A stretch of DNA of 64,000 nucleotides from Micromonospora inyonensis (GCF_900091415.1 NZ_FMHU01000002.1:2294001-2358000); one strand, 5' to 3'. Shown: positions 51,851 through 61,281, counted from the first letter of the stretch. A program made the numbers and translations. Notes: generated by a model not told the origin, from the letters alone.

Positions 51851-52055
51851 CTGGTTCTCCGATCGTGAGGGACGCGCGTCGACGGCGGAGCGGAGCCGGG
51901 CGCGGGGGCGCGGCTTGTGGGGGGGTGGGGGCGGGTGGCGCGGTGGGGGCCGGCCGTACCACCATCGCCGGTCACCGTGTGTGAAATGTTGCTCCGGAGT
52001 GGAGCGGGCCTGTGGACCATGAGTCTGACGTTGACCATCCGCAGCCGTCAAGACA

Positions 52056-52069
52056 CTAATACGAATTAG
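52056..52069. promoter_or_regulatory. LacI operator O1, CTAATACGAATTAG
   Basis: 14-bp palindrome (one central mismatch pair) matching the TAAT-x-CG-x-ATTA consensus of LacI-family sites. Faces the GH43-type gene. Confidence 0.75.
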
Positions 52070-52152
52070 CAGGCCCGAGTGCAGGACAGATTTTCGGGCC
52101 GCAGGGCTTGACGGCGGGGCCGAGCGAGACGCAGGATTTCACACCAACGTAG

Positions 52153-52166
52153 CTAATGCGTATTAG
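52153..52166. promoter_or_regulatory. LacI operator O2, CTAATGCGTATTAG
   Basis: Near-perfect 14-bp palindrome, 25 nt upstream of the lacI start; probably autoregulates lacI and the ABC operon. Confidence 0.75.
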
Positions 52167-52190
52167 CGCCGAAACGAATGGACACGCAAC

Positions 52191-53231
52191 GTGACCGGAT
52201 CACGCAGGCGGGTGACCCAGCAGGACATCGCCCGGATGACCGGCGTCAGCCAGGCCACCGTCTCGCTGGTGCTCAACGGTCGTGACGACGGCAGCGTCCG
52301 GATCGCCCCCGAGACCCGGGAGCGCGTGCTGCACGCGATCCGTACCACCGGGTACGTCGCCGACCCGGTGGCCCGGCGGCTCGCCGCCCGGCACAACCGG
52401 ATCATCGGCGTCTTCACCTACGAGCCGGTCTTCCCCACCGGCACCGGCGACTTCTACCACTCGTTCCTGGTCGGCATCGAGGAGTCGGCCGAGCGGCTCG
52501 GCTGCGACCTGCTGCTGCTCACCAGCGCCCCGGTCACCGACGGCCGGCGGCGGATCTTCCACGACGACAACCGGCTGCGCCTGGCCGACGGCTGCGTGCT
52601 GCTCGGCCGCTCGCTCGACCGGGACGAGCTGGGCCGGCTGGTCGCCGAGGGGCACCCCTTCGTGTCGGTCGGCCGGCGGGACGACGCGGGCGGGCCGGTG
52701 CCCTACGTCGGCGTCGACTACTCGACCGCCACCGCCACCGTGGTCCGGCGTGCGCTCGACGCCGGGCACACCGCGCTGGCGTACTTCGGCCAGGGAGCCG
52801 GCCCGGAGTCGCACGCCGACCGGCTGGCCGGCTACCGGGCCGCGCTCGACGCCGCCGGGCTGCCGGCCCGGCACGAGCCCACCACCGACCGCAGCCCCGC
52901 CGACCTGCTCGACACACTGCTCTCCGCCGGGGTCACGGCGGCCGTGGTCGAGGAGTACGCCGACGGCGTCGCCATCGCCGCTCTCGCCCGGGAACGTGGC
53001 CTGGCCGTGCCGGGTGACCTGTCGATCCTGGCGCTGGGCGACCCGACCCGGCCGGCGACCAGCGACATCGAGGTCACCGGCTTCCGCATCCCCCGCCGGG
53101 AGATGGGCTGGCAGGCGGTCGAGGTGCTGACCGCGCTGCTCGCCGGGGTGCCCGGCACGGTCACCCAACGGCTGCTGCCGTGCCAGCCGGTCGACGGCGC
53201 CACCCTCGCCCCACCCGGCCCCCGCCCCTGA
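52191..53231 (+). CDS. LacI-family transcriptional regulator
   Basis: 346 aa from GTG 52191. The HTH is TQQDIARMTGVSQATVSLVL (residues 9-28) with hinge ARRLAARHNRIIGVFTY. The PBP-like sugar-binding part continues with LVGIEESAERLGCDLLLL, YVGVDYSTATATVVRRAL, HTALAYFGQG, DLSILALGD. First gene of the cluster lacI - FAD oxidoreductase - binding protein - two permeases. Two operators upstream indicate control of its own operon and of the divergent GH43-type gene, with the imported sugar as the probable inducer. Confidence 0.9.
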   Translation: MTGSRRRVTQQDIARMTGVSQATVSLVLNGRDDGSVRIAPETRERVLHAIRTTGYVADPVARRLAARHNRIIGVFTYEPVFPTGTGDFYHSFLVGIEESAERLGCDLLLLTSAPVTDGRRRIFHDDNRLRLADGCVLLGRSLDRDELGRLVAEGHPFVSVGRRDDAGGPVPYVGVDYSTATATVVRRALDAGHTALAYFGQGAGPESHADRLAGYRAALDAAGLPARHEPTTDRSPADLLDTLLSAGVTAAVVEEYADGVAIAALARERGLAVPGDLSILALGDPTRPATSDIEVTGFRIPRREMGWQAVEVLTALLAGVPGTVTQRLLPCQPVDGATLAPPGPRP

Positions 53232-53293
53232 CCGTCACCCCGGCCGCCGGGACCCCGCCGGCGGCCGGACACCAACCCCTGAGAGGACCGACC

Positions 53294-54928
53294 GTGCCCG
53301 AGATGCAGGCCGAAGTACTGATCGTCGGCGGTGGGCTCGGTGGCGTGGCCGCCGCCCTGGCCGCGCTGCGCGCCGGCCGTACGGTGCTGCTGACCGAGGA
53401 GTACGACTGGCTCGGCGGGCAGCTCACCAGCCAGGCCGTACCGCCGGACGAGCATTCCTGGGTGGAGCACTTCGGTGTCACCGCCAGCTACCGGGCGCTG
53501 CGCGACGGCATCCGGGAGCACTACCGGCGCTGGTACCCGCTGACCGAGCGGGCCCGGCGGGCCACCGCGCTGAACCCGGGCGCCGGCCACGTCAGCCGGC
53601 TGTGCCACGAGCCCCGGGTGGCGGTCGCCGTGCTGGAGGGGATGCTCGCGCCGTACCGGGGTTCCGGCCGGCTGCGGGTGCTCCAGCCGTACCGTCCGGT
53701 GGCCGCCGACACCGACGGTGACCGGGTCACCGGGGTCACCGTCGCCCACCGGGACACCGGCGAGCGGCTGCACCTGAGCGCCCCGTACGTGCTGGACGCC
53801 ACCGAGACCGGGGAACTGCTCCCGCTGACCGGCACCGAGTACGTCACCGGCTTCGAGTCCCGGGACGACACCGGCGAGCCGAGCGCCCCGGAGAACGCCC
53901 AGCCGGCCAACATGCAGGCCGTCTCGGTCTGCTTCGCGGTCGACCACGTCGACGGGAACCACACCATCGACAAGCCGGCGGCGTACGACTTCTGGCGCGC
54001 GTACCAGCCGGCCTTCTGGGGCGACCGGATGCTGTCGTTCCGCTCCCCCAACCCGCGCACCCTGGAGATCTCCGAACGCAGCTTCACCCCGAACCCGGAC
54101 GACGACCCGTGGCTGGTCCAGGCCGACCAGCGGGTCAACCCCGGTGACGGCAACCTGTGGACGTTCCGGCGGATCGCCGCCCGGCGCAACTTCACGCCGG
54201 GGACCTACGACAGCGACATCTGCCTGGTCAACTGGCCGATGATCGACTACTTCGAGCATCCGGTGATCGACGTGCCCGACCCGGACGCGCAGATCGCGGC
54301 GGCCCGGGAGCTGTCCCTGTCGGTGCTGTACTGGCTCCAAACCGAGGCGCCCCGCACCGACGGAGGCACCGGCTTCCCCGGGCTGCGGCTGCGGGGCGAC
54401 GTCACCGGCAACGGCACCGCCGCGACCGGCGGGGACGTCACCCACAGCGGCCTGGCCCAGGCCCCGTACATCCGCGAGTCGCGCCGGATCCGCGCCGAGT
54501 ACACCGTCGTCGAACAGGATCTCTCCCTGGAGATCCGGGGCGACAAGGGCGCGGTCAGCTACGCCGACTCGGTGGGCGTCGGGATGTACCGCATCGACCT
54601 GCACCCCTCCACCGGCGGCGACAACTACATCGACGTGGCCTCGTGCCCGTTCGAGATCCCGCTCGGTGCACTGATCCCCCGGCGGGTGGAGAACCTGCTG
54701 CCCGCCGGCAAGAACATCGGCACCACGCACATCACCAACGGTTCCTACCGCCTGCACCCCGTGGAATGGAACGTCGGCGAAGTCGCCGGTCTCCTCGCGG
54801 ACTTCTGCCTGGCCCGGCGGGTCACCCCCCGCGCGGTGCGCTACACCCCCGGCCTGCTGGCCGAATTCCAGAACCGCCTCGCCGATTCCGGCGTCGAGCT
54901 TCGCTGGCCCGACATCGCCGGCTACTGA
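53294..54928 (+). CDS. FAD-dependent oxidoreductase (PF12831 type)
   Basis: 544 aa from GTG 53294 with GAGAGGA at good distance. The N-terminal dinucleotide loop EVLIVGGGLGGVAAALAAL is followed by EEYDWLGGQLTSQAVPPDEH, the redox-active-looking start of FAD_oxidored proteins. Further: YVLDATETGELLPLTG, MQAVSVCFAVDHVDG, LPAGKNIGTTHITNGSYRLH. Members of this family often sit in sugar-utilisation loci of actinomycetes and are thought to oxidise a sugar or sugar acid. Here it lies between lacI and the ABC importer genes, so it likely acts on the imported sugar in the cytosol. No signal peptide. Confidence 0.8.
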   Translation: MPEMQAEVLIVGGGLGGVAAALAALRAGRTVLLTEEYDWLGGQLTSQAVPPDEHSWVEHFGVTASYRALRDGIREHYRRWYPLTERARRATALNPGAGHVSRLCHEPRVAVAVLEGMLAPYRGSGRLRVLQPYRPVAADTDGDRVTGVTVAHRDTGERLHLSAPYVLDATETGELLPLTGTEYVTGFESRDDTGEPSAPENAQPANMQAVSVCFAVDHVDGNHTIDKPAAYDFWRAYQPAFWGDRMLSFRSPNPRTLEISERSFTPNPDDDPWLVQADQRVNPGDGNLWTFRRIAARRNFTPGTYDSDICLVNWPMIDYFEHPVIDVPDPDAQIAAARELSLSVLYWLQTEAPRTDGGTGFPGLRLRGDVTGNGTAATGGDVTHSGLAQAPYIRESRRIRAEYTVVEQDLSLEIRGDKGAVSYADSVGVGMYRIDLHPSTGGDNYIDVASCPFEIPLGALIPRRVENLLPAGKNIGTTHITNGSYRLHPVEWNVGEVAGLLADFCLARRVTPRAVRYTPGLLAEFQNRLADSGVELRWPDIAGY

Positions 54929-54943
54929 GGAAGGACTCTATCG

Positions 54944-56218
54944 ATGAGAATCCGGTTGACGGCCGTCGTCGCGCTCTCCGCGCTGCTCGGCCTGACCGCC
55001 TGTGGCGGCTCCGACTCCGCCGAATCCGACGGCCCGGTCACCCTGCGGATGACCACCTGGTCGGCGAACGAGGCACACCTGAAGCTGTTCAACGACATCG
55101 CCGCCGAGTACATGGCGGCCAACTCGAAGGTCACCAAGATCACCTTCGATCCGATCCCGTTCGAGAACTACACCACCACCCTCACCACCCAGATCGCCGG
55201 TGGCAACCCGCCCGACCTGGCCTGGGTGCTGGAGAACTCGGCCCCCGACTTTGTCAACTCCGGCGCGCTGGTGCCGCTGGACGACACCCTCAAGGGCACC
55301 GAGGGGTACACCTTCGACGAGCTGGCCCCGGCCGCGACGAAGCTCTGGAAGACCGACGGCAAGCTCTACGCGTACCCCTTCTCCACCTCGCCGTTCGGTG
55401 TCTTCGTCAACACCGACCTGGTCAAGGCGGCCGGCGCCAAGAGCCCGGCCGAGTTGATCGCCGCCGGCCAGTGGACCTGGGCGAACGCGCTCGCCACCGG
55501 CGCGGCGGTGAACGCCAAGACCGGCAAGGCCGGCCTGGTGGTGCGCGACTTCGACTACAAGGGCTGGGACAACCTCTCCACCATCTGGACGGGCTGGGGC
55601 GCGCGGGCCTGGAGCGAGGACGGGAAGAGCTGCGGCTTCAACTCCCCGGAGATGGTCGAGGCGATGACCACCCTGCACAAGGGGATCTTCGTCGACAAGG
55701 CACTCCCCGGGCCGGGCACCACCGCCGACTTCTTCGCCGGTGAGGCCGGCATGACCGTCACCCAGATCTCCCGGGCGTCCCTGCTCAAGGGGCAGAAGTT
55801 CGGCTGGGACCTGGTGCCGCTGCCCGCCGGCCCGAAGGGCGAGTACGCGGTGATCGGCCAGGGCGGCATGGGTGTCCTGAAGAAGGGCAAGCACGCCGAC
55901 GCCGCCGCCGACTTCCTGGCCTTCCTCACCAACCCCACCAACTCGGCGAAGCTGGCCCAGTTCTTCCCGCCGCCGCGCACCTCGCAGCTCACCGCCGCGA
56001 CGCTGGCCAAGACCAACCCGCTGCTCTCCCCCGAGCAGTTGCAGAAGGTGGTGATCGACGGCATCGCCAAGGGCGTGGTCAAGCCCAGCCACACCGGCCA
56101 GGCGGAGCTGAGCCAGGCGGTGCGCGCCGCGCTGGACCCACTCTGGAAGGCCGACGCGGACGTCAAGGGCGTGCTGGACGGGGTCTGCTCCTCGATCAAC
56201 CCGCTGCTGGCGAAGTAG
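54944..56218 (+). CDS. Sugar ABC transporter, family-1 substrate-binding lipoprotein
   Basis: 424 aa from ATG 54944. Lipobox LGLTACGG (Cys20). Family-1 binding-protein blocks: VTLRMTTWSANEAHLKLF, GNPPDLAWVLENSAPDFV, ALVPLDDTL, YAYPFSTSPFGVFVNTDLV, MTVTQISRASLL, VIGQGGMGVLKKGKHADAAA (the conserved end of such domains). It should capture an oligosaccharide or sugar alcohol outside the membrane. The next genes are two permeases; no ATPase follows, which is usual for CUT1 systems of actinomycetes that share a common ATPase such as MsiK. Confidence 0.9.
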   Translation: MRIRLTAVVALSALLGLTACGGSDSAESDGPVTLRMTTWSANEAHLKLFNDIAAEYMAANSKVTKITFDPIPFENYTTTLTTQIAGGNPPDLAWVLENSAPDFVNSGALVPLDDTLKGTEGYTFDELAPAATKLWKTDGKLYAYPFSTSPFGVFVNTDLVKAAGAKSPAELIAAGQWTWANALATGAAVNAKTGKAGLVVRDFDYKGWDNLSTIWTGWGARAWSEDGKSCGFNSPEMVEAMTTLHKGIFVDKALPGPGTTADFFAGEAGMTVTQISRASLLKGQKFGWDLVPLPAGPKGEYAVIGQGGMGVLKKGKHADAAADFLAFLTNPTNSAKLAQFFPPPRTSQLTAATLAKTNPLLSPEQLQKVVIDGIAKGVVKPSHTGQAELSQAVRAALDPLWKADADVKGVLDGVCSSINPLLAK

Positions 56219-56228
56219 GGACCGGCCG

Positions 56229-57191
56229 ATGTCGGTCCTGACCAGGGACGAGAAGGGGCGGGCCGGTCGCCGGTCCGCCCCCGCCGGGGCGCCGCCCGCC
56301 CGGCGGGGCTGGTGGACGTCCCGCCGCCGCGACCAGCTCGCCGGCCTGCTCTTCATCGCCCCGCAGATGGTCGGCTCGGTGCTCTTCGTGCTGATCCCGC
56401 TCGGGCTGGTCTTCTGGTACAGCCTGCACGAGTGGAACGTGCTCGCCGACACCTTCGAGTTCGTCGGCGCGGAGAACTACCGGTCGATGGCCGACGACCC
56501 GAACCTGCCGTCGGTGCTGCGGGTCACCGCGCTCTTCTCGATCGGGCTGGTGGCGTTCAACCTCAGCCTGGCCCTGCTGCTGGCGGTGCTGCTCAACCAA
56601 CGGCTGCGCGGCACCATCGTGTTCCGGACGCTGTTCTTCTCCCCGGTGGTCGTCTCCCTGGTGGCCTGGACCATCGTCTGGGGCTTCCTGCTCCAGGACA
56701 ACGGCGGCGTCAACGGGGCGCTCGGCGCGGTCGGCGTGGACGGGCCGAACTGGCTGCGTGGCGACGGGACGGCCCTGCTGTCGGTGGTCGTGGTCCAGGT
56801 GGTCAAGAACGTCGGCCTGAACATGGTGCTGTTCCTCGCCGCGCTCCAGGGCGTGCCGGCGGAGCTGTACGAGGCGGCCCGGGTGGAGGGGGCGAGCGCC
56901 TGGACCCGGTTCCGGCGGATCACCATGCCGATGATCAGCCCGACCATCCTGCTGACCTCGATCATCACCGTGGTCGGATCGCTCCAGGTCTTCGCCCAGA
57001 TCGCCGTGCTCACCCAGGGCGGTCCGGGCACCTCGACCACGGTGCTCGTCTACTACCTCTACCAGCGGGCGTTCCAGTTCCACCAGTTCGGTTACGGGGC
57101 GACCCTGTCGGTGCTGCTCTTCCTGATCGTGCTGGTGCTCACCGTCGTGCAGTGGCGGATGCGCAGGAGGTGGGTCTTCCATGAACAGTAG
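56229..57191 (+). CDS. Sugar ABC transporter permease (MalF-like, CUT1)
   Basis: 320 aa from ATG 56229, 10 nt after the binding-protein stop. A long N-terminal cytosolic tail rich in Arg/Ala/Pro precedes six membrane helices (LAGLLFIAPQMVGSVLFVLI and others). The EAA loop that docks the ATPase is visible as YEAARVEGASAWTRFRRIT. It overlaps the next permease by 11 nt. Confidence 0.9.
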   Translation: MSVLTRDEKGRAGRRSAPAGAPPARRGWWTSRRRDQLAGLLFIAPQMVGSVLFVLIPLGLVFWYSLHEWNVLADTFEFVGAENYRSMADDPNLPSVLRVTALFSIGLVAFNLSLALLLAVLLNQRLRGTIVFRTLFFSPVVVSLVAWTIVWGFLLQDNGGVNGALGAVGVDGPNWLRGDGTALLSVVVVQVVKNVGLNMVLFLAALQGVPAELYEAARVEGASAWTRFRRITMPMISPTILLTSIITVVGSLQVFAQIAVLTQGGPGTSTTVLVYYLYQRAFQFHQFGYGATLSVLLFLIVLVLTVVQWRMRRRWVFHEQ

Positions 57192-58023
57192 GCTCTCGCC
57201 CCGGGCGAAGGTCGCCCTCTACGGCGTGCTCTGCCTGCTCGCCGTACCCTTCGTCTTCCCGACCTGGTGGATGGTCACCTCCTCGGTGAAGCCGATCGGC
57301 GACATCTTCGCCTTCCCGCCCTCGCTGATCCCGACCGAGTTCAGTTTCTCGGCGTACCAGCGGGTGTTCGAGCTGCAACCCTTCGCCCGGCAGTACCTCA
57401 ACAGCGCGTACATCGCGGCCGTGGTCACCGTCGGCACGCTGGCGGTCTCCTCGCTGGCCGGGTACGCCTTCGCCCGGATCCGGTTCCGGGGGCAGCAGGT
57501 GCTCTTCGTGGTGGTGCTGGTCGGCCTGCTCATCCCGAGCGAGGTGACCATCGTGCCGCTGTTCCGGATGTTCAACTCGTGGGGCATGGTGGACACCCAC
57601 TGGCCGCTGATCCTGGTGCCGATCCTCGGCGCGCCGAGCGTGCTGGCCACCTTCATCATGCGGCAGTTCTTCCTCGCGCTCCCCGGTGAGCTGGAGGAGG
57701 CCGCCCGCATGGACGGGCTGGGCCGGTTCGCCATCTTCTGGCGGATCGCCCTGCCGTTGGCCCGGCCGGCGCTCGGCGCGGTGGCGATCTTCACCTTCCT
57801 GCACAGCTGGAACCTCTACCTGGAGCCGATCGTCTTCCTCTCCTCGCCGGAGAAGTTCACCCTGCCGCAGGCGCTGACCCAGTTCGTCGACGCGTACGGC
57901 GGCCCGATGTGGGACGTGCAGCTCTCGGCGGCGTCGATGACCGCCATCCCGGTGCTGGTGATCTTCGTGATCGCCCAACGGCAGTTCATCGAAGGACTGG
58001 CCCACACCGGCCTCAAGGGCTGA
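57181..58023 (+). CDS. Sugar ABC transporter permease (MalG-like, CUT1)
   Basis: 280 aa from ATG 57181. Six membrane helices (YGVLCLLAVPFVFPTWWMV and others) and the EAA motif EEAARMDGLGRFAIFWRI. The C-terminus ends QRQFIEGLAHTGLKG, the MalG-type signature. Last gene of the lacI operon; followed by a 17-bp hairpin. Confidence 0.9.
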   Translation: MNSRLSPRAKVALYGVLCLLAVPFVFPTWWMVTSSVKPIGDIFAFPPSLIPTEFSFSAYQRVFELQPFARQYLNSAYIAAVVTVGTLAVSSLAGYAFARIRFRGQQVLFVVVLVGLLIPSEVTIVPLFRMFNSWGMVDTHWPLILVPILGAPSVLATFIMRQFFLALPGELEEAARMDGLGRFAIFWRIALPLARPALGAVAIFTFLHSWNLYLEPIVFLSSPEKFTLPQALTQFVDAYGGPMWDVQLSAASMTAIPVLVIFVIAQRQFIEGLAHTGLKG

Positions 58024-58040
58024 TCCGCATCGCGGTCGCG

Positions 58041-58093
58041 CCGCCGCACGGGGGCGGTGCGACCGCGTGCGGCGTTCCGCCCCCGTGCGGCGG
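58041..58093. terminator. 17-bp hairpin terminator after the ABC operon
   Basis: CCGCCGCACGGGGGCGG (58041-58057) is perfectly complementary to 58077-58093, with a further alternative pairing between GCGGTCGC and GCGACCGC. Lies between convergent 3' ends. Confidence 0.8.
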
Positions 58094-58123
58094 TCAATTC
58101 CTCGGCACCGGCGGTGGGCCTGG

Positions 58124-59905
58124 TCAGAAGCTGCTGACCAGTTTGACGAACGCCTCGTCGATCAGGGCCGGGTCGGTGGCGTCGAAGGCCTTGCCGGAGG
58201 ACGCCTTGGCGATCCGGTCCAGCGTGGCGAAGTTGGAGTCCTCGTCGAAGGCGATGCAGAAGACCTTGACGGGCCGTTCCGGGTCCAGCTTCACGTCGGC
58301 GAGCAGCCGGGCCAGGTCGTTGTCCCGGTTGTACTCGTTCTTGCCGTCGGTCAGCACGACGACGGCGTTGATCCGCTCCGGGTCGTACCGCTGGGTCAGG
58401 TGTTCGTGGGCGGCCCGGACCGTGGCGTAGAGCGCGGTGTTGCCCTCCACGTGCAGGCCCGCGATCCGGCTGTTGATGCGCTTCTGGTCGTAGTCACCGA
58501 GGCGGACCTCCTCCCGGTACGGGCCCTCCGGCCGCTTCGACGTCTCGGAGGAGAACGACCAGAGGCCCACCCGGTCCTCCGCGTTGAGCAGCCCGAGCCC
58601 CTTGGCCGCCGCCGCCGAGGCGACCTGGAAGCGGGTACGGTCACCGACCTTCTTCTCCATCGACCCGGAGGTGTCCAGCGCGATCAGGATGTTGGCCTTC
58701 TTGCGCAAGGTGCTCCAGTTGCCGAGCATCGCCTCGACCACCGCCGGGTCCGGCGGCTCGAAGTAGGTCAGGCCGTCGGTCGGCTCGGTGCCGACGCTGG
58801 CCAGTAACTCCTTCGGCGCCCGACGCTCGTGGTCCCGGAAGCCGAGCTCGGCGAAGCTGCGCTGCTGGTCGCCCTCGGTCAGGAAGGCGAGGAAGTCGGC
58901 CGCCGCCACGCGCTGCCGTTCGTCGGCGGTGGGCAGCACCACGAAGGGGTGGTCCAGGTTGAAGGTGCCCTCCTTCGGGTGCACCGCGACCAGTGGGACG
59001 TTCGGCCGGCGCCCCCGGGCCTCGCCCTCCTGCTTCGGGCTCAGCTCCCCCTCGTTGTAGAGGTGGACCAGTTCCTCCTGCATGACGATGGCGCTCATGT
59101 CGTCCTTGCTGGCACCCTCGCCGGACAGGTCGGCCTCGGCGAGGTCGCGCAGCAGGTCGACCACGTCGTCGCTGTAGTGCGACACGTTGGCCTCGATCCG
59201 CCGGACGAACTGGGTCACCGCCGGGTTCGCGAGGTCGGACCGGGTCAGGTCGCTGGACCGCTGCACGGCGGCGTAGTAGGTGGCGATGGTCGCCGCCAGC
59301 CCCGACGTGGAGAGGTTCGGGTTGTCCTTGCCGAAGGTGAACCGGCCCCACTCCGGCTTGCCGAAGCCCGCCCACCCCTCCCGCCCGGAGAGGCCGAGGA
59401 TCTCGCCCCAGCCCAGCGGCCCGCGCTGGCGGACCAGCTCGCCCTTGGGGTTGGGCATCGCGATCACCAGCGGGCTGTTCGCGATGGACGGGTACTGGTC
59501 CGGGGTCTGTGGTGCCCGGCCGGCGGCCTGGTCGAGCAACCGGAGCTGGCCGGTCCAGAGGCTCGACGTCGGCAGCCAGACCTGCGGCACCGGCAGACCG
59601 GTGCCGGTCCAGCCGGCGGCCAGCGCCTCGGTGGCCTTGCCCGAGGTCAGGCCGCTGACGTGCACCCGGGCGCAGCCGCCGCCGTCGAGCGACCGGTCGC
59701 TGGTGTTGTACTTCTCGGCCAGCTCACCCAGCAGCGCCGACTTCTCGGTGGAGGAGTTGATCTCCAGTTCGATGGTGCAGTCGCGGGTTCGCCCGGTGTC
59801 GGCGTCCTGCTGCCGGACGAGCACGAACGCCCCGGCGATGACCAGCAACCCGGCGGTGACCGCAGCGGTGTACGGCAACCACTGTCGAGTGTGGGATGGG
59901 GCCAT
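58124..59905 (-). CDS. Membrane-anchored binding-protein-like domain fused to a VWA domain
   Basis: 593 aa from ATG 59905. One membrane segment (PYTAAVTAGLLVIAGAFVLV, residues 11-30) anchors an extracellular protein. Residues about 40-360 resemble a periplasmic binding protein of the ABC/SBP_bac_11 kind (LEINSSTEKSALLGELAEKY, PNPKGELVRQRGPLGWGEIL, PLVAVHPKEGTFNLDHPFVV, FLTEGDQQRSFAELGF). Residues about 395-593 form a von Willebrand A domain with the MIDAS motif DTSGSM, then TDG. Family members in actinomycetes sit beside Ser/Thr kinases. The kinase gene is 86 nt upstream on the same strand, and both may form a sensing pair. Confidence 0.8.
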   Translation of the reverse strand: MAPSHTRQWLPYTAAVTAGLLVIAGAFVLVRQQDADTGRTRDCTIELEINSSTEKSALLGELAEKYNTSDRSLDGGGCARVHVSGLTSGKATEALAAGWTGTGLPVPQVWLPTSSLWTGQLRLLDQAAGRAPQTPDQYPSIANSPLVIAMPNPKGELVRQRGPLGWGEILGLSGREGWAGFGKPEWGRFTFGKDNPNLSTSGLAATIATYYAAVQRSSDLTRSDLANPAVTQFVRRIEANVSHYSDDVVDLLRDLAEADLSGEGASKDDMSAIVMQEELVHLYNEGELSPKQEGEARGRRPNVPLVAVHPKEGTFNLDHPFVVLPTADERQRVAAADFLAFLTEGDQQRSFAELGFRDHERRAPKELLASVGTEPTDGLTYFEPPDPAVVEAMLGNWSTLRKKANILIALDTSGSMEKKVGDRTRFQVASAAAAKGLGLLNAEDRVGLWSFSSETSKRPEGPYREEVRLGDYDQKRINSRIAGLHVEGNTALYATVRAAHEHLTQRYDPERINAVVVLTDGKNEYNRDNDLARLLADVKLDPERPVKVFCIAFDEDSNFATLDRIAKASSGKAFDATDPALIDEAFVKLVSSF

Positions 59906-59991
59906 GGGGACATCCTCCTCGGCGGCCGACTGATGGCAGTCAACCTACCGGTCCGGCACCACCTGACCGGTGCCGGAGCCGGCCACATCGG

Positions 59992-61281
59992 TCAGGGACG
60001 GTCGGACCGGCCGCCGAGGGCCACCGCGACCAGCATCCGGACCAGGTAGACCACGACGAAGGTGGCGGTTCCGGCCGCCAGGGCCGCAGCCACCGTGCTC
60101 GACGCGACATACCCGGTGGCACCGCCGACCGCGGCGAGGAAGATCGCGGTCGAGATCCCCCAGGCGTCGCCGGCCTCCCGGCGCAGCCGCCGCCCCCAGC
60201 CGCCGTCCACCGGGGCGTGCCTGTCGGGTAGCGGTGCCGCGGGCCGGTCGAGCGACGACGGCCGGGCCTGCGGTGGCACCGTCGGCTCCGGCCGGGTCGC
60301 CACCGTCGGACGGGTCGGCGCGACCGGTGTGTGCGGTGCGGGACGGGGCAACGGCAGCGGCTCGTTCGGCGTCGGCGCACCGGCGGTCTCGTTGCCCACC
60401 TGGAGCACGGTCTCCGGGCGGAGCGGCGCGGTGACCCTGGCGTCCTGCCCGAGCAGCCGCATCAGCACCTGCTCGGCCGCCGGCCGATCCCCCGGCTCCT
60501 TGGCCAGGCACTGTCGGATCAACTCGTCGAGTTCCGGCGGCAGAGGTGGCAGGTCGGGTGGGTCGTTCAGCACCCGGTGCATCACCGCGAAGAGCGAGTC
60601 GTTGCCGAACGGCGGCCGTCCACCGGCGGCGTAGGCGATGGTGCCGGCCCAGGCGAAGACGTCGCAGGGTGGACCGACCGGGTCGTTGCGGAAACGTTCC
60701 GGAGCCATGTAGGCGGTGGTCCCCATCACCCGGCTGGTCACGGTCTCGGTGACACCCAGGGCGCGGGCGATGCCGAAGTCGATCACCCGGGGGCCGTCGG
60801 GACCGAGCACCACGTTGTCCGGCTTCAGGTCACAGTGCACGACGTCGGACCGGTGGATCGCGGCGAGCGCGGTGGCGGTGCCGATGGCGAGCCGGTGCAG
60901 CGCGTTGCCCGCGACCGGGCCGTGCTCGCGCACGTGCCGGTAGAGGGTGGGGCCCTGGATGAACTCGCTGACCACGTAGGGCTGCTCCCCGTCCACCTCG
61001 GCGAAGAGCACCTGGGCGGTACAGAAGGGGGCGACCCGGCGCGCGGCCGCGACCTCCTTCATGAACTGCGACCGCACCCGGAGATCACTCAGATCGGCGT
61101 TGATCATTTTAATCGCGACCTGGTGCCCCTGGTCGTCCTCGCCGAGGTAGACCACACCCTGCCCACCGGCACCCAGCCGGCCGAGCAGTCGGTAGGGACC
61201 AGCGGTGACCGGATCGTGCGTCCACAGTGGCGCCACCCCCGGCACCGGTGCGCCGGTCAGTCCTGTCATCGGCGACTCCAT
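59992..61281 (-). CDS. Membrane-associated Ser/Thr protein kinase
   Basis: 429 aa from ATG 61281 (ATG 61269 possible). Kinase domain residues about 30-285: GRLGAGGQGVVYLGE (glycine loop), VAIKMI (Lys), VVHCDLKPDNV (HRD loop as HCD), VIDFGIAR (DFG) and GTTAYMAPERF. A Pro/Thr-rich linker (about 290-365) leads to two membrane helices (STAIFLAAVGGATGYVA and ATFVVVYLVRMLVAVAL). No PASTA or sensor domain, so regulation is probably by the neighbour encoding a binding-protein/VWA fusion. It may also provide phosphothreonine sites for FHA proteins such as the one at 455-2341. Confidence 0.9.
   Translation of the reverse strand: MESPMTGLTGAPVPGVAPLWTHDPVTAGPYRLLGRLGAGGQGVVYLGEDDQGHQVAIKMINADLSDLRVRSQFMKEVAAARRVAPFCTAQVLFAEVDGEQPYVVSEFIQGPTLYRHVREHGPVAGNALHRLAIGTATALAAIHRSDVVHCDLKPDNVVLGPDGPRVIDFGIARALGVTETVTSRVMGTTAYMAPERFRNDPVGPPCDVFAWAGTIAYAAGGRPPFGNDSLFAVMHRVLNDPPDLPPLPPELDELIRQCLAKEPGDRPAAEQVLMRLLGQDARVTAPLRPETVLQVGNETAGAPTPNEPLPLPRPAPHTPVAPTRPTVATRPEPTVPPQARPSSLDRPAAPLPDRHAPVDGGWGRRLRREAGDAWGISTAIFLAAVGGATGYVASSTVAAALAAGTATFVVVYLVRMLVAVALGGRSDRP

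Larger units (their letters stand above)
51851..52190. promoter_or_regulatory. Divergent control region of the sugar locus
   Basis: 340 nt between the GH43-type gene (minus) and lacI (plus). It contains a G/C-skewed stretch near the GH43 side and two LacI-type operators on the lacI side (52056-52069 and 52153-52166), 97 nt apart from start to start, compatible with looping. Confidence 0.6.
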
